A stretch of DNA of 21,587 nt from Xenococcus sp039190385 (GCA_039190385.1 JBCCYD010000051.1:1-21587); one strand, 5' to 3'; shown: positions 13,914 through 21,587, numbered from the stretch's first letter. Made by a program: numbers and translations. The notes: a model not told the origin generated them from the sequence alone.

Positions 13914-14030
13914 ATGAAAAACAACTCAGATAACAATAAGCTGCAACTTAAAAAGTTAAACATGAGGAAACTTGAGAAAGTAGTCGGAGGAATACCCCGT
14001 AGGAGAGGTGCCAGACCTGACCCTAGCTAA
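13914..14030 (+). CDS. Short double-glycine leader peptide (peptide 3)
   Basis: This gene encodes 38 residues. The leader starts MKNNSDNNKLQL, identical to peptide 2 for the first 12 residues, but is six residues shorter in the middle. It ends LKKLNMRKLEKVVGG with hydrophobics at -15, -12, -10, -7 and -4 and an intact GG. The predicted core is IPRRRGARPDPS (12 residues), strongly basic, with no cysteine. Upstream sequence TACTATTAGGTAAAACTA resembles that of peptide 2 (TACTATTCAGGTAAAGACA), so both genes descend from one duplicated unit including the translation signal. It lies 54 bases before the second exporter gene and is probably co-transcribed with it. Confidence 0.75.
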   Translation: MKNNSDNNKLQLKKLNMRKLEKVVGGIPRRRGARPDPS

Positions 14031-14084
14031 TCATTTCACGGCATAAGCCTAAACCAAAGTAAACAAAGCTAATTCTCCGCACGA

Positions 14085-16202
14085 ATGAAAGAAACCGCAC
14101 TGCAAGAACTAGCATCAATTCTCAATCCCCATAACCAAATACCCCAAGGAAAAACCCCCCTATTAATTGCCTTAGGGGAAATAGGCAAAGCCTTGGGGAT
14201 AACCATTCATCCTCCCGCTAAATCAGAAACTACTCATAATCTAGAAAGCATTGCCCGCGCTTCAGGTTTTCGGACTCGTCGGGTCACACTCTCCCATAAC
14301 TGGTGGAAAAAAGACTGTGGCTGTTTACTCGCATTTACCAAAGAAGATAATCGCCCCGTTGCCCTACTAACTATCAAAGGCGCAAAATACGAAATACTTG
14401 ACTCGATAGACCTAACTCGTCAAACCGTAACTAGTGCGATCGCAGCTAAACTGAAACCTCATGCCTATAGTTTTTATCGACCGTTACCCGATAAAGAAAT
14501 CACATTTTTTGATATTTTCCAATTTGCCTCAAGAGGTAGCATTCCCGACTTAATAAAAATCTGCTGGGTGGGAATTGTCGCAACTTTTTTTGGGATGTTC
14601 ACTCCACAAATTACAGGTATCCTGATCGACTATGCCATTCCCGATGCCAATCGTAATCTATTAATTCAAATAGGATTAGGATTATTAGCTGCCAGCTTTG
14701 GCGTAATGATCTTTCAATTAGCCCAAAGTTTTGCCATTCTGCGAGTACAAACCCAAGCTAGTTTTAATACTCAAGCTGCGGTTTGGGATAGATTGCTCAA
14801 ACTAAAACCAGCTTTTTTCCGGCAATATTCCACTGGTGATTTACACGATCGCGTTTCCGCCATTACTCAAATTCGCAATCTTCTCAGTGGAAGTATTTTA
14901 CGCATTATTTTTACTAGTCTATTCTCCCTGCTAAACCTAGGATTACTATTAGTTTATAGTTTTCCTTTAGCCTTAATCGCAGTTGCCATAGCTTTTATAA
15001 CAGTAATTATTACTAGCATCTCTGCAATAATTACTCGTCAAAAAATACGACCTCTACAACAGCTTTCAGGAGAAATATTTGGACTAACAGTGCAATTAAT
15101 TGGTGGAGTCTCCAAACTACGAGTCGCCGCAGCCGAAGCAGAAGCCTTTGCTTGCTGGGCAAAAAAATATACTCAGCAGGTCAAACTAATCTTGAGTACT
15201 CAGTTAGTCGAGGATATCATCACAACTTTCAATGTTATTTTGCCAGCAATCAGTTCTATGCTCCTATTTGGGCTAGCAGTTCAACAAGTCTCAGAAACAG
15301 GACTTTCCACAGGAACTTTTCTGGCATTTAACACTGCTTTTATCATCTTTATTGCTGGTGCTACACGCTTAAGTAACAGTCTCATTGATATTTTAGAAGT
15401 AACAATATTTTGGGAACGTGTCCAACCGATTTTACAAGCCAAACCAGAAGTAGATCGCCAAAAATTTCATCCAGGGAAGCTTTCTGGGGAGCTGAGATTA
15501 GAACAAGTTTGTTTTCGTTACCACCAGGATAGTCCATTAGTTTTAGATCGGATTAACTTAGAAGTTAAAGCAGGAGAATTTATTGCTCTTGTCGGCCCAT
15601 CGGGCAGTGGGAAATCTACTATTGTAAGGTTATTGTTAGGCTTTGAAACACCAGCATCGGGAACGATATTTTATGAAGGCAAAGATTTATCAGGATTAGA
15701 TATTGCCGCTATTAGAAGACAGTTGGGAGTAGTGCTGCAAAATGGACGAATTATGAGTGGTTCGATTTGGGAAAATATTGCTGGTGGCGCGATCGTTACC
15801 CAAGAGGAGGCCTGGTTAGCATTACAGATGGCAGGATTAGCTGATGATATTGAAGCGATGCCAATGGGAATCCATACAATCATTTCCGAAGGAGGTGGGA
15901 ATCTTTCAGGTGGACAAAGACAAAGATTATTTATTGCTCGTGCCTTGGTACATAAACCACAGATTTTATTGTTTGATGAGGCAACATCAGCATTAGATAA
16001 TCGTACTCAGGCAATTGTTACTGAGAGTTTAGAACAGTTGGGCATAACTCGGATTGTGATTGCCCATCGCTTGAGTACGATTCGTTCTGCTGATCGAATT
16101 TATGTGTTGCAAAATGGGAAAGTAATACAGCAGGGAAGTTTTGAGGATTTGGTCGCCGTTGATGGCTTGTTTGCTGATTTGATGGCGCGACAGATGAGCT
16201 AG
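14085..16202 (+). CDS. Second ABC exporter, NHLP bacteriocin-system type, without peptidase
   Basis: This is a 705-aa permease-ATPase fusion. The N-terminal 140 residues (with ARASGFRTRRVTLSHNWW and DCGCLLAFTKED) resemble the non-peptidase leader domain of the partner transporter in NHLP export systems; no C39 Gln/Cys/His triad is present despite a DCGC. Membrane segments lie at about 160-440. The ATPase has Walker A GPSGSGKST, Q-loop VVLQNGRIM, signature LSGGQRQR, Walker B ILLFDEATSALD and IAHRLST. By family knowledge such a protein pairs with a peptidase-bearing exporter and an HlyD-type adaptor, all present here, perhaps as a heterodimer. The start is the ATG at 14085, in line with the predicted N-terminal domain. 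A decayed fragment of a paralogue lies upstream between peptides 1 and 2. Confidence 0.9.
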   Translation: MKETALQELASILNPHNQIPQGKTPLLIALGEIGKALGITIHPPAKSETTHNLESIARASGFRTRRVTLSHNWWKKDCGCLLAFTKEDNRPVALLTIKGAKYEILDSIDLTRQTVTSAIAAKLKPHAYSFYRPLPDKEITFFDIFQFASRGSIPDLIKICWVGIVATFFGMFTPQITGILIDYAIPDANRNLLIQIGLGLLAASFGVMIFQLAQSFAILRVQTQASFNTQAAVWDRLLKLKPAFFRQYSTGDLHDRVSAITQIRNLLSGSILRIIFTSLFSLLNLGLLLVYSFPLALIAVAIAFITVIITSISAIITRQKIRPLQQLSGEIFGLTVQLIGGVSKLRVAAAEAEAFACWAKKYTQQVKLILSTQLVEDIITTFNVILPAISSMLLFGLAVQQVSETGLSTGTFLAFNTAFIIFIAGATRLSNSLIDILEVTIFWERVQPILQAKPEVDRQKFHPGKLSGELRLEQVCFRYHQDSPLVLDRINLEVKAGEFIALVGPSGSGKSTIVRLLLGFETPASGTIFYEGKDLSGLDIAAIRRQLGVVLQNGRIMSGSIWENIAGGAIVTQEEAWLALQMAGLADDIEAMPMGIHTIISEGGGNLSGGQRQRLFIARALVHKPQILLFDEATSALDNRTQAIVTESLEQLGITRIVIAHRLSTIRSADRIYVLQNGKVIQQGSFEDLVAVDGLFADLMARQMS

Positions 16203-16203
16203 T

Positions 16204-16233
16204 ACCGCTGCGCGGAAGTCAGAACTCAGAACG
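16204..16233. repeat. Short STRR-like repeat remnant
   Basis: ACCGCTGCGCGGAAGTC followed by AGAACTCAGAAC resembles the CAGAAGT-type heptamer repeats found after cyanobacterial genes. The rest of 16203-16389 is non-coding, with a HIP1 site near 16316-16323 and no clear promoter. Confidence 0.4.
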
Positions 16234-16389
16234 TTGAAATATCAAGCTTTTGCACTGTTGGGAATAATTAATTATTATGCTATGAGAGTTTCAAAATATT
16301 ATCTGCGATGTAAACGCGATCGCAACTATTGAATCTGTAATAAAATGCTATTCTGAAACAGTGTTCAGTTTAAAGAGATCCCAAACCCA

Positions 16390-17013
16390 ATGGTACAAGT
16401 AATTTCAGCCAGTGAACTGACGCTGAATGAAGTAGAAACCAAATTTAATCTACAACCAACAGAGGACGAACAGTTCTTTCCTGAATGGCACACTAATCTA
16501 CCAGAAATTTCCAATCAAGAAAAAAAGTCCCTAGATCAAGTAAAGGCGGACTTTCTTTACCTCAATAAATATCCTCTATTTGAGGAAGCCGTCAAGATGG
16601 TAGTTCTTTCCCCCTTGTTAACAGCAGCAGGATTTTATCGTATGCCATTTCGTATCAGGGAAGAAGTGCCGATTCAACTTGCTCTAGAAGAAGCAGAAGA
16701 GATTGTTCGAGGAAGAATAGATGTCCTCGTAATTCAGGAACAATTTTGGGTACTAGTAATAGAATCTAAACAAGCAGGCTTTTCCCTCAAAACTGGTATC
16801 GCTCAAGCATTATCCTATATGGTGGCAGCACCGAATCAGAATCAATCTGTCTTGGGAATGGTGACCAATGGCAGTCATTTTATTTTTCTCAAATTAACAC
16901 TAGGAGAAACTAATCAGTATGCTCTCTCTGATGAGTTTTCTTTGTTGAAACGGGGAAATGACTTGTATACTGTTCTAAGTATTTTAAAACATATTGGGAA
17001 AGAGATTTCCTAA
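16390..17013 (+). CDS. Solitary PD-(D/E)XK nuclease-like protein (HsdR N-terminal-like)
   Basis: This 207-aa soluble protein has the core arrangement of the restriction-endonuclease fold as in the N-terminal part of type I HsdR: D111 in GRIDVLVI, E125-x-K127 in VLVIESKQAG, and Q139 in AQALSYM. In cyanobacteria such proteins are often labelled as type I restriction subunit R, but there is no helicase, HsdM or HsdS here and the protein is far shorter than HsdR. It lies between the second exporter and the HlyD adaptor, 13 bases before the latter, so it is probably co-transcribed with the adaptor. A link to peptide export is not obvious; a nucleic-acid-binding, regulatory or independent defence role is possible. 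Confidence 0.8.
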   Translation: MVQVISASELTLNEVETKFNLQPTEDEQFFPEWHTNLPEISNQEKKSLDQVKADFLYLNKYPLFEEAVKMVVLSPLLTAAGFYRMPFRIREEVPIQLALEEAEEIVRGRIDVLVIQEQFWVLVIESKQAGFSLKTGIAQALSYMVAAPNQNQSVLGMVTNGSHFIFLKLTLGETNQYALSDEFSLLKRGNDLYTVLSILKHIGKEIS

Positions 17014-17026
17014 ATATTTATGATTA

Positions 17027-18472
17027 ATGTCTGAGGAAAAACGTAGTATCTTTCGTCAACAAGCATTGGATCGTCTCTCTTCTCCAGAAAGACTAGATAG
17101 ATTAATGCAAGTTGTCAGTCCCAAGGATTGGTTACCTTTGGGTGGCTTAGTAATTTTTGCACTACTAGCTGTTCTCTGGAGCATCTTTGGTAAAATCCCG
17201 ATTACAGTTACAGGAAAGGGAATATTAATTAATCCCCGTCGAGTAGTACCGCTACAGTCACCGATTTCTGGCGAGCTAAAAGCTTTAAACATTAAAGATG
17301 GACAATGCATAGAGAAGGATGAAATCTTAGCTGTAATTGATCCTTCAGACATAAAACAACAATTACAACAACAACGAGATAAACTAAGTCAGTTAAACCA
17401 GCAATTAGCAGAAACTACTTTACTGCGTAAACAAAAAACTCAGTTAGAAATCGAAGCAATTACCTCTGAGCGCACTAGCTTACAACAAAGATTACAAGAT
17501 GCGCAAAACTTGACTCCTCGTCTACAACAAGATGGTTTAAATAGTATTGTTGAACAACGCCGCAGTCTCCAGCAAAATCTTAGAGACGCACAAGAATTAA
17601 CGCCTATACTCCAACAAAGAGTTACCAAACAACGAGAATTGCAACAATTAGGAGCAATTTCCCAAGAACGGGTTTTACAAGCAGAACAAGAATATCGGCA
17701 AAGTCGCCAGCAAATTTCCGAGATTCAAGCCCAGTTGCAACAGTTGCAGTTACAGGAAACTGAACTCCAACAAAGATATCGGGAAAATCTCAACAACATT
17801 ACCCAAATTAACACTGAGTTAGAAAAATTAGATAGTCGAAATAAACAGCTAGAGCAGGATAATCTCGCTGCTAATAATCAAGAACAAAATCAAGTTCAAG
17901 AAGTGGAGCAGACGATCGCTCGTTTGGAGAAAGAAGTTGCAGATAAGAGTATTATCAAAAGTCCGCATACTGGATGCATAATCGAACTAACTGCTACGAT
18001 AGGACAGTATCTGAACCCAGGGACTACTTTGGGAACTTTGCAAAATGAGGTCGAAACTAGTGGCATGATGGGTTTTACCTATTTTGCCGTTGAAGATGGG
18101 AAGAAGATTAGACCGCAAATGCCAATTTTAATTACTCCAGATACAGTCAAAAGAACTAGATTTGGGGGCATTGTGGGAGAAATTACGCAAGTTTCTGCTC
18201 TGCCAATTACTTCTGAAGGTGCGACTTCTGTGGTGGGGAATCCTGAAATAGTTAAACAATTGATGGGTGAGGCAGGGGGAAAAATAGAAGCGATCGCGCA
18301 GTTGAAACCAGACTCGAAGACTTTTAGTGGCTACAGTTGGTCTTCTTCTACTGGTCCACAGTTAGAAATCACTCCTGGAACAACAACAACTGTTAGAGTT
18401 ACGATCGAACAGCGATCTCCAATTAGCTTTGTTTTGCCTATCTTACGGGAGTGGAGTGGAATTAATTATTAA
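17027..18472 (+). CDS. HlyD-family adaptor of an NHLP/NHLM-type export system
   Basis: This 481-aa protein has one N-terminal membrane segment (about 36-54), a lipoyl-like half-motif at about 66-106 (VVPLQSPISGELKALNIKDG), a long Gln/Glu-rich coiled coil (about 107-300), and the returning half at about 310-345 (IIKSPHTGCIIELTATIGQY). The start (FRQQALDRLSSPERLDRLMQVVSP) has the style of the NHLM secretion adaptor family rather than that of generic HlyD. Such adaptors sit in the plasma membrane and bridge the exporter to an outer-membrane channel; no TolC-like gene is in the window. The start is the ATG at 17027, 13 bases after the nuclease-like gene. The 3' end overlaps dnaG by 11 bases on the opposite strand. 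Confidence 0.9.
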   Translation: MSEEKRSIFRQQALDRLSSPERLDRLMQVVSPKDWLPLGGLVIFALLAVLWSIFGKIPITVTGKGILINPRRVVPLQSPISGELKALNIKDGQCIEKDEILAVIDPSDIKQQLQQQRDKLSQLNQQLAETTLLRKQKTQLEIEAITSERTSLQQRLQDAQNLTPRLQQDGLNSIVEQRRSLQQNLRDAQELTPILQQRVTKQRELQQLGAISQERVLQAEQEYRQSRQQISEIQAQLQQLQLQETELQQRYRENLNNITQINTELEKLDSRNKQLEQDNLAANNQEQNQVQEVEQTIARLEKEVADKSIIKSPHTGCIIELTATIGQYLNPGTTLGTLQNEVETSGMMGFTYFAVEDGKKIRPQMPILITPDTVKRTRFGGIVGEITQVSALPITSEGATSVVGNPEIVKQLMGEAGGKIEAIAQLKPDSKTFSGYSWSSSTGPQLEITPGTTTTVRVTIEQRSPISFVLPILREWSGINY

Positions 18473-20405
18473 AGGAAAGGCGATTTTTTTCTAACTCTTG
18501 AATCCGAGTTTTTGTATATTGAATTTCTTCGTATATATGCTTTAGGCGATCGCCATCTGTTAAAGGATTAAGATTTTGCAATTGTTCGGTGCAATAGTTT
18601 TGATATTTTAGACAATTAACCTGTTCCAAAGACGCGATCGCGTTAGCAATCCTTGATGGGGCACGATAAATATCTTCTTGGCTTTTTTCTTCCAGATAAA
18701 ATAAACGAGTTACAGCTTGCATTTCACTAGGAAACTCTGGGGTTTGATTATGTAATTGATCGAGTAGGGGATTACTATCAATATCCGATGATTGACTAAT
18801 CTGAGATTCTGCTTCAATAATTTCTTGCCACAAAAAACGATGCTGCGGCAAACTAAAAAGTAAATCTCTCTCTTCTAGTCTCTCTGTTATTTCTTCGCGA
18901 TATCTAGGGCAATGGATATATATCAGTAAAAGTAAAGATTCGGCCTGTAATAATAATTCTTCTTCGGGAGTGGTGGCAATATCAAAAGATATTTTTTGGT
19001 TAAATTGTTTTTTCTTCTTCGAGCGAAAACTTCTATTTCTTCTTTTGGGAGCTAGTTGATTTTGTAGGGTTGCTACATTTTGAGGAACAATTCTCGATTC
19101 TCCTTGGGATAAGATTTCTGCACAATAATTGAGATAATAATTTCTTTGATTAGCATCTTGCAATAGATTTAGTAACTTGACCATTTCGGCTGCTACTTGT
19201 TGCATTTCATTGGCTAGTTTGAGATTTTTTCCTTGAATTACATTAGCTATTTGCCAATCGAGCCATAAAGGAGCATCTTGTACTGCTTCTTGATAAATTA
19301 TGGCGGCATTATCGTGACTATTAATAAATTCATCAGCATCTTTGCCATCGGGAAGGTTAAGAATTCTTAGTTGTACTTGTCCTGAATAAACCAAATCTTT
19401 AACTTCGGAAATTGTTCTTTCAGTAGCTTTAATTCCTGCGGGATCACCATCAAAATTGAGAATAATTTGTTTGGAAGGTGTGTAACGTAATAATTGTTTG
19501 ACTTGATAATGGGTAAAAGCGGTTCCTAATGAGGCGACAACGTTAGTAATTCCGGCAAGGTGAAGGGCAATCACATCAAAATAGCCTTCTACCACAATGA
19601 CCTTATCCTGTTGAGAGATGGTTTTATGGGCTTTATCGAGAGCAAAGAGAGTTTTACTTTTATCGAATAGGGGAGTTTCAGGAGAATTGAGATATTTGGG
19701 TTTATCGTCACCGAGGGTGCGACTACCAAAACCGATCACTCTTCCTTTGGTATCGAAAATAGGAATGGTAACGCGATCGCGGAAGACATCGTAATAGCCA
19801 TTGCCATTAGTGCGTTTTTTGATTAAACCAGCTTCAGCAACTAGATCTACGGGGAAGCGTTTTTGCTCGACTAGATAACGATAGAGAGTTTCCCAGCCTC
19901 CTGGAGCATAACCCAATTGGAATTGCGCGATCGCAGATTCGTCTAATTGTCTTTTTTGCTGGAGATATTCTAAAGCGGGTTTTCCTGGTTTTTGGCGTAA
20001 TGCATGTTGGAAAAAATTATTAGTTACTGCCAGAATTTCGTATAGTTGCTCTTTGAGGGTTAATTGGCGTTGAATTTCTTGTCTTTCTTCTGGCTCAACT
20101 GTTTCTACGGGGATTTGATAACGTTGAGCTAAATCGAGGACTACTTCGACGAAAGATTGTTGGCCAATCTCCATGAGGAATTTAAAAGTATTACCACCAG
20201 CACCGCAACCGAAACAGTAATAAACTTGCTTTTCTTGGCTAACACTAAAACTCGGGGATTTTTCGTTATGAAAGGGGCATAATCCTGAATAATCTTTCCC
20301 CTTTTTTTTCAGTACTACATATTCGGAGATGACTTCAACAATATCAGCTCCTTGTTGAACTAATTCAATAGTATCTGGGTGAATGCGGGGGAATTTATCG
20401 CTCAT
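18462..20405 (-). CDS. dnaG: DNA primase
   Basis: This is a 647-aa replicative primase, which makes RNA primers on the lagging strand. The CHC2 zinc finger uses C43, H46, C64 and C67 (LCPFHNEK and YYCFGCGAG). The RNA-polymerase domain is at about 120-260 (KYLNSPETPLFDKS, TLFALDKA) and the TOPRIM domain has E272 in VVEGYFDV and DGDPAG at 318-323. A Lys/Arg-rich linker (about 480-500) precedes the C-terminal helicase-binding helices. I place the start at the ATG giving MSDKFPRIHP, which matches the normal primase N-terminus. The frame stays open 25 codons further upstream, but that part reads through the palindromic repeat and has no family character. The gene converges on the adaptor gene and is likely ancestral chromosomal sequence rather than part of the export locus. 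Confidence 0.96.
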   Translation of the reverse strand: MSDKFPRIHPDTIELVQQGADIVEVISEYVVLKKKGKDYSGLCPFHNEKSPSFSVSQEKQVYYCFGCGAGGNTFKFLMEIGQQSFVEVVLDLAQRYQIPVETVEPEERQEIQRQLTLKEQLYEILAVTNNFFQHALRQKPGKPALEYLQQKRQLDESAIAQFQLGYAPGGWETLYRYLVEQKRFPVDLVAEAGLIKKRTNGNGYYDVFRDRVTIPIFDTKGRVIGFGSRTLGDDKPKYLNSPETPLFDKSKTLFALDKAHKTISQQDKVIVVEGYFDVIALHLAGITNVVASLGTAFTHYQVKQLLRYTPSKQIILNFDGDPAGIKATERTISEVKDLVYSGQVQLRILNLPDGKDADEFINSHDNAAIIYQEAVQDAPLWLDWQIANVIQGKNLKLANEMQQVAAEMVKLLNLLQDANQRNYYLNYCAEILSQGESRIVPQNVATLQNQLAPKRRNRSFRSKKKKQFNQKISFDIATTPEEELLLQAESLLLLIYIHCPRYREEITERLEERDLLFSLPQHRFLWQEIIEAESQISQSSDIDSNPLLDQLHNQTPEFPSEMQAVTRLFYLEEKSQEDIYRAPSRIANAIASLEQVNCLKYQNYCTEQLQNLNPLTDGDRLKHIYEEIQYTKTRIQELEKNRLSFNN

Positions 20406-20446
20406 TTTAGTAAAGTCAGTCCTAAAGGATACCGCTTCGCATAAAG

Positions 20447-20467
20447 AGACGTGTCGCCGACACGTCT
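20447..20467. repeat. Dispersed palindromic repeat, copy 3, upstream of dnaG
   Basis: AGACGTGTCG, one C, then CGACACGTCT, followed by GTACAAAA. It lies about 42 bases before the dnaG start codon, in the expected promoter or 5' leader, so it could form a hairpin in the dnaG transcript. It falls in frame with dnaG by chance. Confidence 0.9.
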
Positions 20468-20538
20468 GTACAAAATTCAAAAATCTTTCAAAGCAAGTTA
20501 CATACTTCTATTCTAATATTTAGACAAGATACTAATAA

Positions 20539-20991
20539 TTAAATTAGTTTGCTCAGTAGCTGTTCACATTTTTTAGATTTAATTTTCAGAGTAGCATTAT
20601 ACTGTTTGTCAAATCTTCTTTTGATATCTTCTATTTTTTTCATACCTGGCGTTCCAGTACCTTTTGTTGACACAACATAGCAATATTTTTTTATATAATT
20701 ATTTTGCGCTAGATTTTTAATTGTTGCTTCTAATTGCTTAATCGCGTAATCTACTTTATTTCCCTTCAGTTCTACATAAATTTCTATGTACAATTCGTTA
20801 TCTTCAACGGTGAGCAAATAATCACATTTTCTTTCTTTAATATTTAAACAACCATCTACCTGGGTTTTATAAATATCTTTTTGGCAATCATTAATTAAAA
20901 TAAACTGACTCTTGTTTTCTTTGAGAGATATTTTGGGATCTTTAGTCTTGATTGTACATTGCTCATGATTTGGATAATCTTTTAGTGCCAT
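20539..20991 (-). CDS. Small PD-(D/E)XK-like protein paired with an ATPase
   Basis: This 150-aa protein is basic and lysine-rich. A nuclease-fold-like core can be read: D57 in KCDYLL, E74-x-K76 in YVELKGNK, and Q86 in IKQLEATI, with strands and a helix between. That is a motif-level assignment only. I prefer the ATG at 20991 (MALKDYPNHE); a TTG six bases upstream is possible. It overlaps the end of the upstream ATPase gene by 10 bases, a sign of translational coupling and joint function. An ATPase with a small nuclease-like partner is a common design of phage-defence modules, but I do not recognise this pair as a named system. The sequence is AT-rich and has no HIP1 site, unlike most of the window. 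Confidence 0.7.
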   Translation of the reverse strand: MALKDYPNHEQCTIKTKDPKISLKENKSQFILINDCQKDIYKTQVDGCLNIKERKCDYLLTVEDNELYIEIYVELKGNKVDYAIKQLEATIKNLAQNNYIKKYCYVVSTKGTGTPGMKKIEDIKRRFDKQYNATLKIKSKKCEQLLSKLI

Positions 20992-21587
20992 TGGCAAACT
21001 TTGGATTCTAGATCCAATAATTCATCAAATTCTTCTTCAAATAGCTCTGATACTTCATCAATGATATTGGTGTCAATTAAATTATTCTCTGGTTCAATAA
21101 TACTTTTAATTTTTCCGTCTTTTAAAGTATAAACTCCGATATCTTCGATATCTATAATTTGATTATGGGGCATGATCTTAAAGAGTTCTTCCTGTAATTT
21201 TTTTGCTTCTTCAGGTGGTTTATCATTAATCGCTTTGAGTACATTTCCGGCTTGAATAGAATGATTGAATGCAGTAAGTAAGTAAGGGCTATGAGTAGTT
21301 ATAAAAAGTTTATTTCTTTTTTCCGTGATATTAAAGATTAAACTCATTAGCTCTACCATATATTTTTGTGCTTCAGGAAATAAATGGGCTTCTGGCTCTT
21401 CTATTACTAGACATAGTCTCTGATCTACAAATGATAATGTTGACAAAATTATTAGTATTGGTAAACTTTCTTGTTGCCCAGAAGAAGCATGAGCAAGACT
21501 AATTTTCCGTTGTCTACTACCATATGTTAACTGAATCATATCTAACCCATTTTCTCTAATATAGTCTCCGCATATTATTTTATTAAC
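20982..21587 (-). CDS. AAA/ABC-type ATPase, C-terminal part (5' end outside the window)
   Basis: The frame is open to the right edge, so only the last 201 residues are seen. The visible part has an ABC-type signature (HASSGQQES), Walker B CLVIEEPEAHLFPEAQ and the switch ITTHSPYLL, the pattern of the AAA_21/OLD-like chromosome-encoded ATPases. The Walker A should lie to the right, outside the window. The C-terminus is acidic (SELFEEEFDELLDLES), and no TOPRIM domain follows. It overlaps the small nuclease-like gene by 10 bases. Such ATPases often act as sensors or clamps in defence systems with a separate nuclease; that role is inference here. The whole gene should be read from neighbouring sequence. 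Confidence 0.85.
   Translation of the reverse strand, partial: VNKIICGDYIRENGLDMIQLTYGSRQRKISLAHASSGQQESLPILIILSTLSFVDQRLCLVIEEPEAHLFPEAQKYMVELMSLIFNITEKRNKLFITTHSPYLLTAFNHSIQAGNVLKAINDKPPEEAKKLQEELFKIMPHNQIIDIEDIGVYTLKDGKIKSIIEPENNLIDTNIIDEVSELFEEEFDELLDLESKVCQWH

Noticed and set aside
14085..14500. A second active C39 peptidase in the downstream exporter
   Set aside because: The N-terminal domain lacks the Gln/Cys/His/Asp arrangement; its DCGC is not in the right context.
16390..17013. A functional type I restriction system
   Set aside because: Only a nuclease-like domain is present; no helicase, methylase or specificity gene nearby.
20406..20480. Longer N-terminus for dnaG (25 extra codons from 20480)
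   Set aside because: The extra codons read through the palindromic repeat and show no primase character; MSDKFPRIHP is the normal start.

Overview
The window is cyanobacterial. HIP1 octamers (GCGATCGC) are scattered through most of it, short heptameric CAGTTAT-type repeats (STRR) sit between genes, and there is an NtcA-type nitrogen promoter, a cyn (cyanate) operon and a cyanobacterial-style SLH lipoprotein. No rRNA, tRNA, CRISPR array or insertion sequence was recognised.

Layout. (1) 1-1872: 3' part of a response regulator-GGDEF-EAL cyclic-di-GMP protein, open at the left edge. (2) 1981-3309: a lipoprotein with SLH-like domains. (3) 3401-7413: an NtcA-type promoter followed by cynA, cynB, cynD and cynS, for cyanate uptake and hydrolysis. 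(4) 7502-10320: four same-strand genes for an eight-bladed WD40 protein, an 84-aa protein with a CHEPDCP motif, a COG0523 (CobW/P47K) metallochaperone GTPase and a DUF1348/NTF2-like protein. (5) 10644-18472: a peptide-export locus. It holds a C39-peptidase ABC exporter, four very short double-glycine peptide genes (one on the minus strand, three in tandem on the plus strand), a second NHLP-type ABC exporter with no peptidase, a solitary PD-(D/E)XK-like protein and an HlyD-type adaptor. (6) 18462-20405, minus: dnaG primase, overlapping the adaptor gene tail to tail. (7) 20539-21587, minus: a HIP1-free, AT-rich pair made of a small PD-(D/E)XK-like protein and an AAA/ABC-type ATPase running off the right edge.

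The export locus is the most interesting part. The four peptides have textbook C39 leaders, with hydrophobic residues at -15, -12, -10, -7 and -4 before GG or SG. Three of them share a nearly invariant leader followed by unrelated short cores, most of which start with an Arg-Arg motif. A C39 peptidase exporter, a second exporter and an adaptor could trim and secrete them. No RiPP-modifying enzyme is visible, so they may be unmodified secreted peptides (signals, or biofilm or antagonism factors) or be modified elsewhere.

The locus carries scars of duplication. About 135 bp between peptide genes 1 and 2 is a decayed copy of part of the second exporter gene. At the left border (about 10391-10544) is a decayed copy of the 5' end of dnaG, in the same orientation as the intact dnaG at the right border, so the locus is bracketed by directly oriented dnaG sequence. 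A short palindromic repeat occurs three times in the window, once in frame inside the C39 exporter gene.
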